This document shows positions 1-11,820 of a DNA stretch of 64,000 nt, piece by piece. Numbering within the stretch: the stretch's first letter is position 1; the number at the start of each line of letters is the position of its first letter. This stretch comes from Potentilla sterilis (Eukaryota > Streptophyta > Magnoliopsida > Rosales > Rosaceae). The notes under the pieces were generated by a model. The model did not search any database and had not been told where the DNA came from. It worked only from the letters and a program-made list of their open reading frames with translations. The position numbers and the translations under genes were made by a program. The stretch covers positions 53,131,020 to 53,195,019 of the forward strand of contig OY821757.1 of assembly GCA_963682095.1 (NCBI GenBank). The letters run 5' to 3'.

Positions 1-2190
1 ATAATAGAAAAACAACTAGGGTACATAACATCTTCAAAAAAAAATTTGTTCAGATATCAAATCTTTGCTATGCGAGTATGTGGCCATTTTTTTAAGAGAT
101 GGTAAGACTAGAATGCTGCATGCTTATCTTTTTTTTTTTTTTTTTTTTTTGAGGATAAATCCTGCATGCTTATCTAATTGACAGAGTTGGGGACCTGGAG
201 TCCTTCACATGGTATAGCATTCCGTCTTTCAACAGCTACAAAACTTTATGAACTGGTGTACACATGTCCTGGAAACACCAAATTAATGCTGATGCTTGAT
301 TTGTTTTCTAATGCCAAAATAACATATTTCATTTCTTTTTTCCAACTTTCCTTTCTAATCTTGCAAATATATGGTTTATTTTGGCTTGATAATTATATCT
401 AGTAGTAGTCATTCACATGCTATTTGTATGTGCTCACATGTATTCTGCTTGACAACTATAAGGACGAATAATGTGCCAATATCTGATGACAAGTGGTGTT
501 TGGAAATACCTGGAAACAACCAAGGCTTGATGTATTGTCTTATACACACACCAGTCTTTTTCATTGCTTGGAAGATAGTATATAAAAATTATTTTGCATA
601 CTATAACTGTGTAATAATTGAATTCTTTTATGATCTTAATCAGGCACATCGATTATATGGATGTTGTTGCAGTGGAATTCACATCAAGCTCAAGCTACAG
701 TGAAATCAGAATAAAGTGTCTGATTACTGCCTCAGCTTTCTCAACATGTGTTGATTACTCCCCTTTTTCAATCATGCTTTGTTCTCAGTAACTGTAACTG
801 TAGCTTTAGTTTTATTGCAAGTCCATTACACTGAGATTGGTTGTAACAGTTAGAACTTAGAATTCTTACTCTGCACCTTACTGAGATGAAAATTCTGGAG
901 TGATTGTCAGAAATTTTTAAGCAAATTAGAGAAACAAGATTGTACTCTTTCAGTTGCTGTAGTTGCCATTGTGTAAAATTCTTCACGTTCTGTTGAACCA
1001 AAAGTCCTTATGTTTCACTAATTTGTGGAATGATATCAGATGCAACTTTACCATTCCAAGGTAAACTGAATTCATTTAAATCTCCTTCAACATGAATGGT
1101 TATACTCTCTCTAAGGTTCAAGAATCAAATTTTCCTTATATGCATACAGCAACTTTTAGGTCACAATTTACCCTTTATTCTATGGTTGATTCATAACTAC
1201 GGAAGTTGGTACTGAGTTTATGTTTCTGTATTAGGCTTCACATCATCCTATTTCAGAGATTAGTCATTCCCCTCTTGGATCTGTGTATTGCCCAGTTCGT
1301 CAAACATATAGAACGAAGATGTTCAGAACTGATGTGTGAAAGTTGATCAAAATAGCATTGGATTAGTAAAAGAAAAATATCACTATAGGTTAGACATGGC
1401 AGTTAGTGTTACCCAGGATGGATGTTAGTCAACTAGATATGTGTGCTGGAAAAGCTCAGTATGTATAAATAAAAGAAATGGATGCCAAACCATCATTGTT
1501 AACATGTGATTGTTTTTCAATGGATCAACAAATTAAGGTGTCTCACGTAATTTTTACAAACTAAGCGGAATCATGATAGAAATGATATTCAAATTATCAT
1601 GGATTCCAATTATCATATAGTTTTTCTTCACTCGTATGAATATGGTCTCTAAATGCAGTGCAGACTGCAAAATACCATTTTATGATAGAAGATCATTTCT
1701 AAGACGATCTGTGTTAAGTTGTACGGCTAAAGAAGCTCGGTAAAGAAATGTGCAATTGCTGATTTCTACCCCTTCTTGTTTTGTAGGGTTGATACTCTGA
1801 AGCAAGGTTCTGTTTTACAGGGATAAAATAGTGAGCATACTCGGCTATAATGGCGAGCCTGGTGAGGTCACTGAACGGTCTTAAGCAATTTGGGAAGCAG
1901 AGCATTAGAATTGACAAAAGCCAACATTGCATTCTAAATTTCTAATGAATTCAGTTCTCAAGACATTTTAAAAGCATTACTAGAATTGGGAAGAAATTGA
2001 CCGGAATAGGCTTGAAGGATAAAAGCCAATTTCTCAAAGCAAAAGCCACATGAAAGGAATGAATTAATGAAAAGAAAGATAATACAGTGGAAACTCTTGT
2101 TTACAGATTAAAGCTGCTGATGATATAAACTAGCCTACATTTTACCTGCTGTATTGATTTTCAAGCCATTAACTCACGAACACTAAACCT
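1..2190. other. AT-rich region without a recognisable gene
   Basis: No open frame here looks like a known protein. Some stretches look transcribed: an acceptor-like site near 180 opens a short frame, another near 640 opens a frame ending near 790, and a short ATG frame runs from about 1851. None can be joined into a gene by eye. The piece could be the 3' end of a gene starting outside the window. A poly-T run lies at about 129-150. Confidence 0.3.
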
Positions 2191-2285
2191 TTCTGCATGG
2201 GGGATTTCATCCCTCCTTGCATATCAAGAACAAAGGCAAGCATGAAATATGGGAATGTACCAGTAGATACCAAGGATGAACATCA

Positions 2286-4001
2286 TCATTCTGCTGCAGC
2301 CTCTCCATTCTCATCTCCTTCTGTTTGTATCTCTGGCAATGTATCTAAATCTGTGCGAGCCTCTTTCTCGTCTTCGGAAAGATGGGAATCAGAAGAATCA
2401 ATTGGGTCATCCTGAACTACATCCTCCGTCCTATTTGTGGAGTCTGAACCTTCATCTACCCTACTGGATTCACTAGTATCATTCGATTCTTCAGTCTTAG
2501 TGGCATCTTGATCATTTGACGCTTCATTCATAGTGGCATCTTCATTCGCCAACTCTTCATTTTTACCGGCATCTTCATTTGCCGACTCTTCATTCTTACC
2601 GGCATCTTCATTTGCTGACTCTTCATTCTTACTGGCGTCTTCATTCTTACTGGAGTCTTCATTCGTCAACTGTTCATACTCAGTTGCATCAGTAGTCTGC
2701 TTTATTGTTGAAGATCTGGAGCTATCCTCCTCCTCAGCTATACCATCAGATATTAAGGTCTTTTCTGACACGTTAGTCTCTAGCTCATGACTAGAAACTG
2801 TAGCACTAGAATCCGATTGATCATTCACAGATACTGTGTTATTAGTCTGTTCCACAACCACGGTTTGTTCGGTGCTGCCCTCTCTAGTAGCCATACCATC
2901 TGCTGCCGCATTTTGAGACTGAGATGACTCGGATATAGTTTCAGTTTCATTAGGCTGGTGTGCACTACTTGCTTGGTCAACTTCAGCTATGTTTTTGCTT
3001 ACTTCTGAACTCACAATTGTAGAGTTATTTTCTGCTTCTGGCAGATCACTAGATTGTGTTTTCACACTTGCGTCTAAAAGTGAGTTTGCCACAGGATTGG
3101 ACGAATTCCCTTCAAGTTTTTCTTCACTAGCAGGCACACTTGAATTGCCATTTTCAGAAGTTCCAGCATCCACCAATCTCATATTGTGTTGGTTTCCATT
3201 TTCATCCTCACCTGTTTGAGAGGTTTCATTTGAGCTTTCTGAACTTACTTTCTCAGTTTCAGTGCTTATAACCTGGGTATCATGGGTCACTGCGCTAGAA
3301 GCATCATCCCCCTTGTACTGTTCCTCACGTGCCTCGTGAGCATTCTTATCACCTCCTTCGTTATCTTGATCATCCGATGAATTGTCATTATCTTCTCGGT
3401 CTGCAATTCCTTCATCCTCATTCCTGTCACCATCCTTCTCATCGCCCCCATCTTCTCTTTCTTTTTCTTCATCTACAAGGTTCTCATTGCGATCATCTCC
3501 CCCATCTTTTCTGTCCAAATCATTTTCATCTATCTCTTCATCTCCTGCTTTTTGTCCGTCGTCTTCTAGATCTTCATTCTTCATTACCTCCTCCTCCTGC
3601 TCTTCTCCCTCATGCTTCTGACCCTCTTCTTCTATGTCCTCAACCTCATGCTTCGGATCCTCTTCTTCTCGCTCTTCTGCTTCATGTTTCTCATCTTCTA
3701 CCTCATGTTTCTCTTCTTCCTCTCTCAGAGCTTCCTCCTCGTCCTCTTCCTCTCGTTTCAGATGTGTTGTGACATCCTCGTGAGGAAGGTCCTTCCTCCC
3801 AAGTTTCAGGAGCTCACTTTCCGTTTGGGTTCTGATTGAGGTTTTTGAATCGTTCTCAGCCAATGCTGCCTTCTTATCAAAGGAATGCTTGAGCTGATAA
3901 ATCAACCAAACGCATACCCCAAGCAGCAACACAATCTGCAATATATGCTTTACCCTGATTCCTTTGGTTCTCTGGTTCCTACTTGGCGGCTTCTTCAACA
4001 T
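2286..4001 (-). CDS. Acidic, repeat-containing type II membrane protein of unknown function
   Basis: This single-exon frame encodes 571 residues. A basic N-terminus (MLKKPPSRNQRTKG) precedes one hydrophobic segment at about residues 21-36, so the protein probably has a short cytosolic or nuclear-side tail and a large acidic domain beyond one membrane span. Residues about 80-220 are glutamate/aspartate-rich with coiled-coil character and contain imperfect KHE(V/A)E(D/E) repeats. A second tandem repeat (NEDAGKNEESA type, about 2530-2680 in the DNA) lies near the C-terminus. The N-terminal block is shared by plant proteins usually annotated as uncharacterised; no enzyme motif is visible. A 5' UTR intron is likely, with donor near 4580 and acceptor at 4049-4050, which would put the promoter above about 4720. 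The antisense frames through this gene are shadows of its GAA/GAT-rich codons. Confidence 0.8.
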   Translation of the reverse strand: MLKKPPSRNQRTKGIRVKHILQIVLLLGVCVWLIYQLKHSFDKKAALAENDSKTSIRTQTESELLKLGRKDLPHEDVTTHLKREEEDEEEALREEEEKHEVEDEKHEAEEREEEDPKHEVEDIEEEGQKHEGEEQEEEVMKNEDLEDDGQKAGDEEIDENDLDRKDGGDDRNENLVDEEKEREDGGDEKDGDRNEDEGIADREDNDNSSDDQDNEGGDKNAHEAREEQYKGDDASSAVTHDTQVISTETEKVSSESSNETSQTGEDENGNQHNMRLVDAGTSENGNSSVPASEEKLEGNSSNPVANSLLDASVKTQSSDLPEAENNSTIVSSEVSKNIAEVDQASSAHQPNETETISESSQSQNAAADGMATREGSTEQTVVVEQTNNTVSVNDQSDSSATVSSHELETNVSEKTLISDGIAEEEDSSRSSTIKQTTDATEYEQLTNEDSSKNEDASKNEESANEDAGKNEESANEDAGKNEELANEDATMNEASNDQDATKTEESNDTSESSRVDEGSDSTNRTEDVVQDDPIDSSDSHLSEDEKEARTDLDTLPEIQTEGDENGEAAAE

Positions 4002-4779
4002 GATGTACTACTTCCTTACCAGTACCCTATCCAAATCTTTATTTCTCCCTATATACAGAAACAAGTGTGAGAAACTCGCCCATAAACGAAATGGTAAATG
4101 ATAAACTTAACAGTGAATCACATTGTAAAAACAAGCCTAGACTACAATCAAAGTTTCTTACTTTTTTCATAAGCCTATAATACTGAATTAAAACTTCTAT
4201 CATCAAACATTGTAGAAAAGATATACCGAATTCAAAGAGTCTTGAACTTAACGTTTCATACTAAAACTAAGATTTACATTCCCATAGAAAATCTCATGTA
4301 ATTTCCTCAACCTGGGTATTCCTCATAAGAAAGCTACAATCTTTATGAAGATACACAATCCATTGCGAGATGGGCAGAAATTTAGTGCAATCCAAAACCA
4401 AAAGGGAACTTGGCATGAAAATCCTAACTGGGTACCAAAGTAAAGGCAGAAGCAAACCCCACCAAGTAAATAACACATCAGATACTATCAATCATAGAGA
4501 TAAGGAAAACCCACTTTATTCATCAATAAGACAAACCCAGTTCTAGAAATAGTAAATCTTGAAGAGGAAGAACATAAGTACCTGAGGAAAGCTTTGCAGT
4601 AGAAGTCAAAGCGTTGAGTTGGGAAGAGAAGGGCAGAAAGGGTGTTCTGTCAGAGTGAGAGTGTCCATGTCGTTCTATAGGTTTTGTGGAGGAGACTGAC
4701 CGGATCCAATACCAAAGCTTGGATTCATTATTTTTTGGGGTCAAAGCCTGACTATCTGCTGTACTTGTGTTCCCCAATA

Positions 4780-5347
4780 ACTCAGTAACTAAAATCTTAC
4801 CCTTGATTTTATTTCACACTAGTCTCATGTTCGTGCATCACAACTTGTTGCTCAATTAACTTTTTTTTTTTTTTAGATTATGTATTTTCTTATCTGTTAA
4901 TTCTTTTATGTTATTTTTTATAATATAAAAAGTAAATTAGGTAAAACACAATTTGATGAAACTTTTAAGCGTTTGACTTTCTAATAGTAGAGATGTGAAA
5001 AATACAACGGAATTAGACTGAGAATCCTATCTCATTGTTCTCCACTTGTAAATTACAAATCTAATAGCATAAGCACAACTAGGTACAAATTAATTGGGCA
5101 TAAGAGTATGAGTTACTAAATTCTATATAACATCATACAAATGGTTAATATTCATACACAATCGTTGAGATTAAACCAATTGACAATATTGATACATGTC
5201 GTGCTTTTATAGCTACATCAATCTCATTTTCATATCTCGTTAGTCATTTTGGTCATTCAATTAAATTATGTATAGGCAAAATCTATAACCAAACATAAAA
5301 TCGAGATATTTAAGTGACAGTCTTCACAAATAATTTTGTTTTTTTGT
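4780..5347. other. Intergenic spacer between the acidic-protein gene and the Pack-MULE
   Basis: AT-rich sequence with no coding frame of note. It should hold the promoter of the minus-strand gene to its left. I see no repeat apart from T-runs; the T-run at its right edge is part of the next element's target site. Confidence 0.4.
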
Positions 5348-5876
5348 TTTTTTTTAGGGAAAATGGCTGGATTGATCACTGAGGTATGCCCCATTCTAAA
5401 CTTTGCTCACTGAAGTTTGTCCAATATCACTTTGCTCACTATCGAATTACACTTGTGTTCACTTTGATCACTCCGTCTAAATCAGCCGTTAAAATTCAAA
5501 TTCTGCCGTTAAAAACAATGACACGTGTCACTCATGTGCAAATCTTAAGGACATTTTGGGAATTTCATCAGTCTCTCAAATCAAAAGCTATAAAATCCCA
5601 TTAAACAAAACTAAAAACCCATAAAACCACTTAAATTCTCTGCTCGAATGAAATAGAAGCCTCCATAAGTAACTAGAGATTGGAACTTTAAACTCCCTCA
5701 AGTTTTCTGGGTACCAAAAACAGCTCAAGAAACTAAATAAACCACAGAAATTTTTCTGTTCTATAAAAACAGAAGCCAGCTACTAGAAGTCACTCAAGAT
5801 AGAAGCTTTTATTGTACCCTCAAGTTTCCAGTGTACCAAAAACAGAGTAAAAACCACCAGAGCTTCTGAAACTCAC

Positions 5877-5955
5877 CTTCGTCTGAAACCACATTACCGA
5901 AGCTCACACAAATAAGTAAACCCAGAAGCAGCAACAAGTCAAACCGAAATGCCAT
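5877..5955 (-). pseudogene. Captured first exon with signal peptide, ERECTA-like receptor kinase fragment
   Basis: Read on minus, an ATG at 5955 opens a classical secretion signal of 26 residues (MAFRFDLLLLLGLLICVSFG, then a short V/S/D/E tail). It ends in a partial codon followed by a GTGAGT splice donor at 5876. A GAA/AAG repeat lies just upstream in the presumed 5' UTR. Length, hydrophobic pattern, the SDEG end and the phase of the first intron resemble exon 1 of the LRR receptor kinase ERECTA. That match is from memory and could be another secreted protein. No LRR or kinase exon follows: after about 250 bp of intron-like sequence the element's inverted repeat begins. Only promoter, leader and first exon seem to have been captured. 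Confidence 0.5.
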
Positions 5956-6462
5956 AACTGCCCTCCAGTCAAAACCCCATTTCTTCTTCTTCTTCTTCTT
6001 CTTCTTCTTCTTCAACTAGTCTTGTCTTAAACACAGAGAAGGGAAGGACCCCCAAAAGCCAAAGATGCCCCTCTCTATATCTCTCTACTTACACTGTAAT
6101 GGTCTCAATGGTGAGAGAAACCCATGTTAAAAAGCTCCTTCCTGTGTCTCTGTTTATTCAAAGTCTTAACTGGGTGTGTGACTGATATATATTCTGAGCT
6201 CTCTCTAAGTTAAAAGCCTGTGCTTGTTCCATCACATCGCTCTGCCACATTGGGTTCTCTAATACAACTGTGTACAACTAGAGAGAGAGAGAGAGGCACA
6301 CTGTCTCACACACAGAGAGAGAAGGGTGTGGTAAGATGTAGCTATAGGGTTAGAGTGGTAGAAGGGGAGAAATTATTTGGTGGATAAAGTTAAAAAGGGC
6401 ACATGCCAGAAGGTCTGGCAATGAAAACCTGCAAGAACATTACTACACTGATCCTGCTGCCC

Positions 6463-6463
<1 letters not shown>

Positions 6464-6498
<35 letters not shown>
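6464..6498. repeat. (CT)n microsatellite
   Basis: About 17 CT dinucleotides, in the promoter-like zone between the two captured gene pieces. A shorter GA run lies at about 6280-6294 and a CTT trinucleotide run at about 5983-6013. Confidence 0.9.
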
Positions 6499-6500
<2 letters not shown>

Positions 6501-6582
6501 TCTCTATGGACTTTCCATCTTGCTATATGTTTTTTCATTTTTTTGGATTTCTCTTTTCGCTCTGTCTAAATGTCCATAGTGA

Positions 6583-7200
6583 TATAGGCGGTCGCTTTCC
6601 TTTACATTTATCTTTGGCAGAGCCAATTTATGTGGGACAAGCCTCGTGAACTCCATCGAAACCTCTCAGTGGCATTTCATCGAACACCTTCCGTGCAACA
6701 TTCCCTCCAATCTAATCACTCAAACCCTCCTCTCCCTCCACCAAACCCCCCACCTCGTCCACCAATTCACCTCCCATTTCAACCTCCGCCGCCTTGACAT
6801 CGACACCCAATGCCTCGCCGCCGCCATTCTCTCCTCCCTCCCCTCTCCCAAACCCTCCACCGATCTCACAAACATGGTGAGGTCCGTGTACCAAGTAATG
6901 AGTGGCGCCAATGTGGTGGCGTCTCAGAGCCTAGAGGAGGACCCAGATGGGTCGACGTACATGGAGGTTGCGAGAGAGAGTCGACGTAGACAAGTCTCGG
7001 TGGCCCGGTACAAGTCGCTGTGCCATCACACGAAAAGCAGCAAGAGAGGAATGGTGGAGTGTTGTGTGTGTCTGTGTGGGTTCGAAGCGGAGCAAGAGGT
7101 CAGTGAATTGTCTTGCAAGCATTTCTTCCACAAAGGTTGCTTGGACAAGTGGTTCGACAACGACCACTCTACTTGCCCTCTCTGCCGCTCTGTCTGCTAA
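6583..7200 (+). pseudogene. RING-H2 E3 ubiquitin ligase fragment (RHA2/XERICO-like), 5' truncated
   Basis: The frame is open from 6583 to the stop at 7198-7200 but has no in-frame ATG before 6874. The upstream part has only a GTG, so the natural start is missing or lies in an upstream exon; an acceptor-like TTGGCAG ends at 6620. The last 45 residues form a RING-H2 finger with the order C-x2-C, C-x-H, H-x2-C and CPLC (CCVCLCGF ... CKHFFHKGC ... CPLCRSV), which binds two zinc ions and recruits an E2 enzyme. MVRSVYQVM before it resembles the segment preceding the finger in small plant RHA2/XERICO ligases. The RING itself is intact. It lies wholly inside the Pack-MULE, opposite the captured signal-peptide exon. 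A protein from 6874 of about 108 residues is possible. Confidence 0.62.
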
Positions 7201-7592
7201 TATAGATTATCAGGTTATGAACAACAAGTAACAACAACAACACCAACAACAACAACAAAGCTTTGTTTTTTTTTTTAAACCGAATGAAGATGAGGTTTTT
7301 CCAGTGCTTAGTTCAGAACTGTTCCTCTCTACTGTGCCCTTTTTGTTTTTCTCTACAATGGGAGTAAACTAATGAAATTCCCAAAATGTCCTTAAGATTT
7401 GCACATGAGTGGCACGTGTCATTGTTTTTAACGGCAGAATTTGAATTTTAACGGCTGATTTAGACGGAGTGATCAAAGTGAACACAGGTGTAATTCGATA
7501 GTGAGCAAAGTGATATTGGACAAACTTCAGTGAGCAAAGTTTAGAATGGGGCATACTTCAGTGATCAATTCAGCCATTTTCCCTTTTTTTTA

Positions 7593-9390
7593 ACAGCCAC
7601 ATAAATCTAACTCCAGCTCCAGCTCCAACTCAAACTCCTTCCCTAGAGATCATTGATGCCAGGATTGCCTAGAGAAGGATTAATGCACAGATATACATTG
7701 GTTGGAAGAAGACAAGACAATGGCATGCGTCTGTCATGGCCCCAAATTTGGTACCCTTTCAACTTCAATTCATCATCATAATCTCTACTGGCACCTCTTT
7801 TATGCAGATTTTGATTGCCTCAACATCCAAATCATGATATCCTTCTATATTAGAAAGCTCAGCCTTAGCATTAGTTCCCACATGAAAAGGGTGAATGTCT
7901 AACTATTATTTAGTTGTTGGTTGATGAAATGATACAGAACAGGGCAGACAAGTTCCCAGAATGCCATATAGGTCATCCACTTCCAAACATTGAGGGGTCC
8001 AATTCATCCAGTTGCATTAACAAGAAAGCTGTCTTCACATATTTATATGCTTTGTCAAACCTTGATATATCAGTCGGCTTTGTTGGAAAGATTTAGGTGT
8101 GGGGATATGTTGTTTAACTTGGTCTATATATGGCACAAAAGGCATGTTTACATGTTAGTTTACTTTGTATTGCTAATTGGGATATATGTGAAGTTACCTA
8201 CTTGGTTAATTGAATGAAATCAAACCGATATGTGTGCCTAGCTAGTTTTGTTGTTTTAGGGAGTGTGTTTTCTCCATCTCCATTCTCTTGTACTTTCTGA
8301 TCTTATTCAATATATTCTTATTACTTAAAAAAGAAAGCATCAAAGAACAAGCAACTTCTCAATAATCAAAAGGGAGGTTTAGCCGGGTGCTTCCGGCTAC
8401 TCCTCGTTATTAACAATTCGGTCATCAATTCATGCATGCCACAACTCCAGAGAGGGAATGCGATTGAATATATAACATACTCCGGCCGGCTGACCGGATA
8501 GGTAGTTAAAAGCAGAAGGTTAAGGATTCACTTAGTTCAGCACATAATGATTTGCAGTTGGATTAACGCTACAGCAACCTTTCAAATGATCTGCTTTTAC
8601 ATTTTAATCTTTTCGGATGATCTTTCCGAAATCAAGTTTGATGCATTTTTACCTGTGGCATCATATATATGATGGTTATATATAGTTGGGCGCTAAAAGT
8701 AGGTTCTTGCAGCTGGCAGATGCTTGAGTGACATTGCTTATCTACTAATCTTGCTTTTACTTCTGCTAACCTCCACAAATGAATTGTTTAACTGAGGACT
8801 TTCTATTCCTACTGAAAGTTGGAACTAAATATTAACTATGATGATTACAGCAATAAAAAAAATAAAGGGTCTGAAAGAAACCCAACTTCTGCACAACTCT
8901 ACCAAAGGAGGTAAAGAATAACATCTCAAAGACCTTATGGAGTATGCAAGGGATGCTTGAATCTCTGATTGTAGTAGTCCTATGAAGGAAATAAATCTAG
9001 TCATATTTTCTATCTGTCTTCAGCTTTCTGGTAACCTTATAGATAGGTAAGCTCTGATTTAGAAAGCCTAGCTAGGACCAAAAGTTTAATTGAAATCACA
9101 GTAGCCCTTACAAATTAGCTGGTAAAGTTAGATTATCCATCATATGACAGTTCCAAGCCTTCCTTGGTCAACTATTTCTGCCAGATGAAAAAGACTAACA
9201 ATGTGTTCAGAGTTATAATCACACTCTAATTAAGAAGATCGTTTTTAGAAGATGCTGGCAACTAACATTTCTTTGCTTCCCCCTAAAGATATTCCTATAA
9301 CCTTCCTTCCTTCTGTTACACAGTTTCTTTAATTTCTTCTCTTTTAGATTGCATGAATGTTCTAAAGCACATTTTCCACCGCCCTCCCAT
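7593..9390. other. Intergenic region upstream of the XTH gene
   Basis: About 1.8 kb of AT-rich sequence with only short frames lacking family features. I see no inverted repeat or RNA gene. The last few hundred bases should be the XTH promoter. Confidence 0.4.
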
Positions 9391-9397
9391 CCAATAC

Positions 9398-9409
9398 CTA
9401 TATATATAG
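9398..9409 (+). promoter_or_regulatory. TATA box of the XTH gene
   Basis: CTATATATATAG lies 65 bp before the XTH start codon, with CCAAT a few bases upstream (9391). Position and sequence fit a plant core promoter; the transcription start would be near 9430. Confidence 0.6.
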
Positions 9410-9473
9410 TTCCTTCAACTTCTTGTTAGCATGCATCCTCCATATCACAATCAAAAGAAGCCAAAAAGCGACC

Positions 9474-10722
9474 ATGACTATTTGTCACAGAACTGTCATC
9501 TTTATAGGGATTCTTACTTTGATATCATCTCAAATTACAAGTGGTTCGGTTGTTTCAACAGGAGATTTCAACAAGGATTTCTTTGTGACATGGTCTCCTA
9601 CCCATGTAAATACTTCGGCTGATGGCAAGACAAGGAGTTTGAAGCTCGACCAAGAATCTGGTATGTTCAAGTTTTGGAAAACTTACACGGTTCTAACATC
9701 ATTCGATTAATTTCTGATAATTTTTTTTTTCATTCAAATGCCATGTATAGGTGCCGGTTTTGCTTCAAACCAGATGTTCTTGTTTGGACAGATTGACATG
9801 CAAATAAAGCTAGTACCAGGTCGTTCAGCAGGCACAGTAGTGGCTTATTATGTAAGTGATACAATTCCAATTCTGTTATGCTGTCATACTATCAAGATAT
9901 AAGAATCTGGTTACTGTTATATAGCTATATTGCACTGAAAGTAAATTTTTTCTATACATATGATCACTTTCGAATAATTGATCAATGCAGCTGACATCTG
10001 ATCAACCTAACCGTGATGAAGTAGACTATGAGTTCCTTGGCAATGTGGAAGGCAAACCATACATTCTCCAAACAAACATTTTTGCTGATGGATTTGACAA
10101 TCGTGAAGAGAGGATTAATCTCTGGTTTGATCCAACAGAGGACTTTCACACCTATTCCATATTATGGAACCTTCATCAAATTGTGTAAGTCACCTTTCAG
10201 GGTTCACAATCTGGAAAAATAAGAACCTTTCTGTCTCAAGAACCTTACTTCACAAAATGTGAGTCCTTTCCTAACAGTTTAGTTAACATTATTGGTCCAT
10301 TTCTATGGTGTTGCTGTAGGTTCATGGTGGATTGGGTTCCCATCAGAGTATACAGAAACCACGCAGACAAGGGTGTGGCATATCCAAGGTGGCAGCCAAT
10401 GAGCATCAAAACCAGCCTATGGAACGGCGACAGCTGGGCAACCGGAGGTGGCCGTGACAAAATTGACTGGTCAAAAGGCCCCTTCATTGCTTCATTCAGA
10501 AATCACAAGATTGATGCATGTATTTGGAATGGAAATGCTAGGTTTTGCAGAGCAGAGAGCCCTACAAATTGGTGGCACCAGGAAAGATACAGCACCTTAA
10601 CAAATACACAGAGAAGATTGTTCAAATGGGTTAGGAAGTACCACATGATCTATGACTATTGCCAAGACAAAGAGAGGTTCCAAGGAAATCTTCCAAAGGA
10701 GTGTTCTCTACCCAAGTATTGA
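9474..10722 (+). CDS. XTH: Xyloglucan endotransglucosylase/hydrolase (GH16), XTH1-3 subgroup
   Basis: Four exons, 9474-9660, 9751-9851, 9991-10184 and 10320-10722, give 885 nt and 294 residues, the usual XTH length. The ATG at 9474 starts a signal peptide of about 24 residues, so the enzyme is secreted to the cell wall, where it cuts and rejoins xyloglucan chains. The GH16 catalytic box reads DEVDYEFLG; the family norm is DEIDFEFLG, with its first Glu as nucleophile and third acidic residue as acid/base, and all three acidic residues are present. The C-terminal XET_C region carries NWWHQERY and conserved cysteines and ends in LPKECSLPKY. This end and the DYEFLGNVEGKPY variant resemble Arabidopsis XTH1-XTH3, where XTH3 is reported to act on cellulose as well; transferring that activity here is inference. 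No defect is seen. Confidence 0.93.
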
Positions 10723-11820
10723 TCATAGAAGTAAATGATCCTTACACACTATTTATATATTCCTCTTTTTATTTTTTATCCCCATTACTTTATTTCTTCT
10801 GGGGCTAATTATTCCCTAGTGACCATATAGAGGCTATTGATGAACAGAGCGAGACAAAAATTCGTAAACTCTCAATGTATTACTTCAAAGTATTCATATG
10901 ATCAATCAATCCTTGGAAGTAAAGTAACCTTTTAGGCTTTAGCTAGCCCTTGTCTTCAGATTTGCAATATACCAAAATGCTTCTGTACTTTCTTGGTTTC
11001 AATGGGAATGCTATAATAAATCTATGGAAATGTAGAAGATTTTATAAATTTGTATTAATCTAAGAAATCTTTATGAATATATCACTTAAAAAAAAAATGC
11101 ATAAATCTGAATACAATACACCTCTTAAAGCTTTGGTCTCCTTCTTCTTTGTAAGATTTCGAGTAAGTTGTTGAACTCTTCAACAGTTGTATAACATGAC
11201 ACGGTTGACACCATATGTGGCATATCACTAGTTTTTCTTCGAATTAGTGAAGAACTTTGTATCGTTTTGTATGTCAAACTTGTATGTATAGCCGTTTTGA
11301 TTATCCTTAAAGTTGTATCACACCATGCAGATTGCAGAAGAAACGATTTATATATCTTTCAACTCCTCATTATTATAATTTCTATCAGAACTTAACATAT
11401 CACTGATATCAGTCATGTTTAGTGTTCTTCAATTTCTTCATCCTCACTATCTCTACTGTTGCACCTGATCTCCCTAAGATTTCCAGTAAACTGTCCGTCA
11501 ATATATTCAGTAGTGTTCGCCAACTGTAAACTCATATAGTAATTCAGAAACAAGAAAGCCTTTGTATTCCCTTCTCAATTTGAGCTTCACGAATTCGGTC
11601 TTCCCAGGTAGATTGTTCAAAAAAGGTTTCGGTTTGAGTGGAATTGTAGCCATTGGCGAGAGAAAAAGGAGAGGCTAGGGAGCTGCAGTGGAGCGAGCGA
11701 TTCCATTTTTTTCATCGTCTTGTATTTGGCGTCGAAACGGTGTCGTACCTGGTACCAATGTAAGAAATAACCCCTCGTCGTCATAGTCTTCAAATAAGTA
11801 TGTATTCGGACCAAAATGGC
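10723..11820. other. XTH 3' region and spacer before the TNL gene
   Basis: The first about 150 bases should be the XTH 3' UTR. The rest is AT-rich without a coding frame of note. The stretch from about 11580 is probably the TNL promoter. Confidence 0.4.

Larger units (their letters stand above)
5357..7583. mobile_element. Candidate Pack-MULE with 215 bp terminal inverted repeats
   Basis: The sequence at 5357-5571 returns inverted at 7369-7583 with about five mismatches. Both ends begin GGGAAAATGGCTG. The flanks carry TTTTTTTTA on both sides (5348-5356 and 7584-7592), a 9 bp match as expected for Mutator-like elements, although its low complexity weakens it. The 1.8 kb interior holds no transposase. 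It has two host-like pieces placed head to head: a signal-peptide exon on minus (5877-5955) and a RING-H2 frame on plus (to 7200). A non-autonomous MULE carrying gene fragments is by definition a Pack-MULE. The alternative is two independent MITE copies around ordinary genes, but the matching flanks argue against it. Confidence 0.68.

Noticed and set aside
1714..1932. 72-residue minus-strand frame and the short plus-strand ATG frame opposite it
   Set aside because: Neither shows a domain, splice context or recognisable family.
3329..3772. Long plus-strand frames rich in Leu/Ser/His opposite the acidic-protein gene
   Set aside because: They are the complement of GAA/GAT-rich codons of the minus-strand gene and show no family features.
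5809..6015. Minus-strand frame starting with a run of lysines
   Set aside because: The lysines come from a CTT/AAG microsatellite in the presumed leader; the real start is the ATG at 5955, and the frame past 5877 runs into intron.
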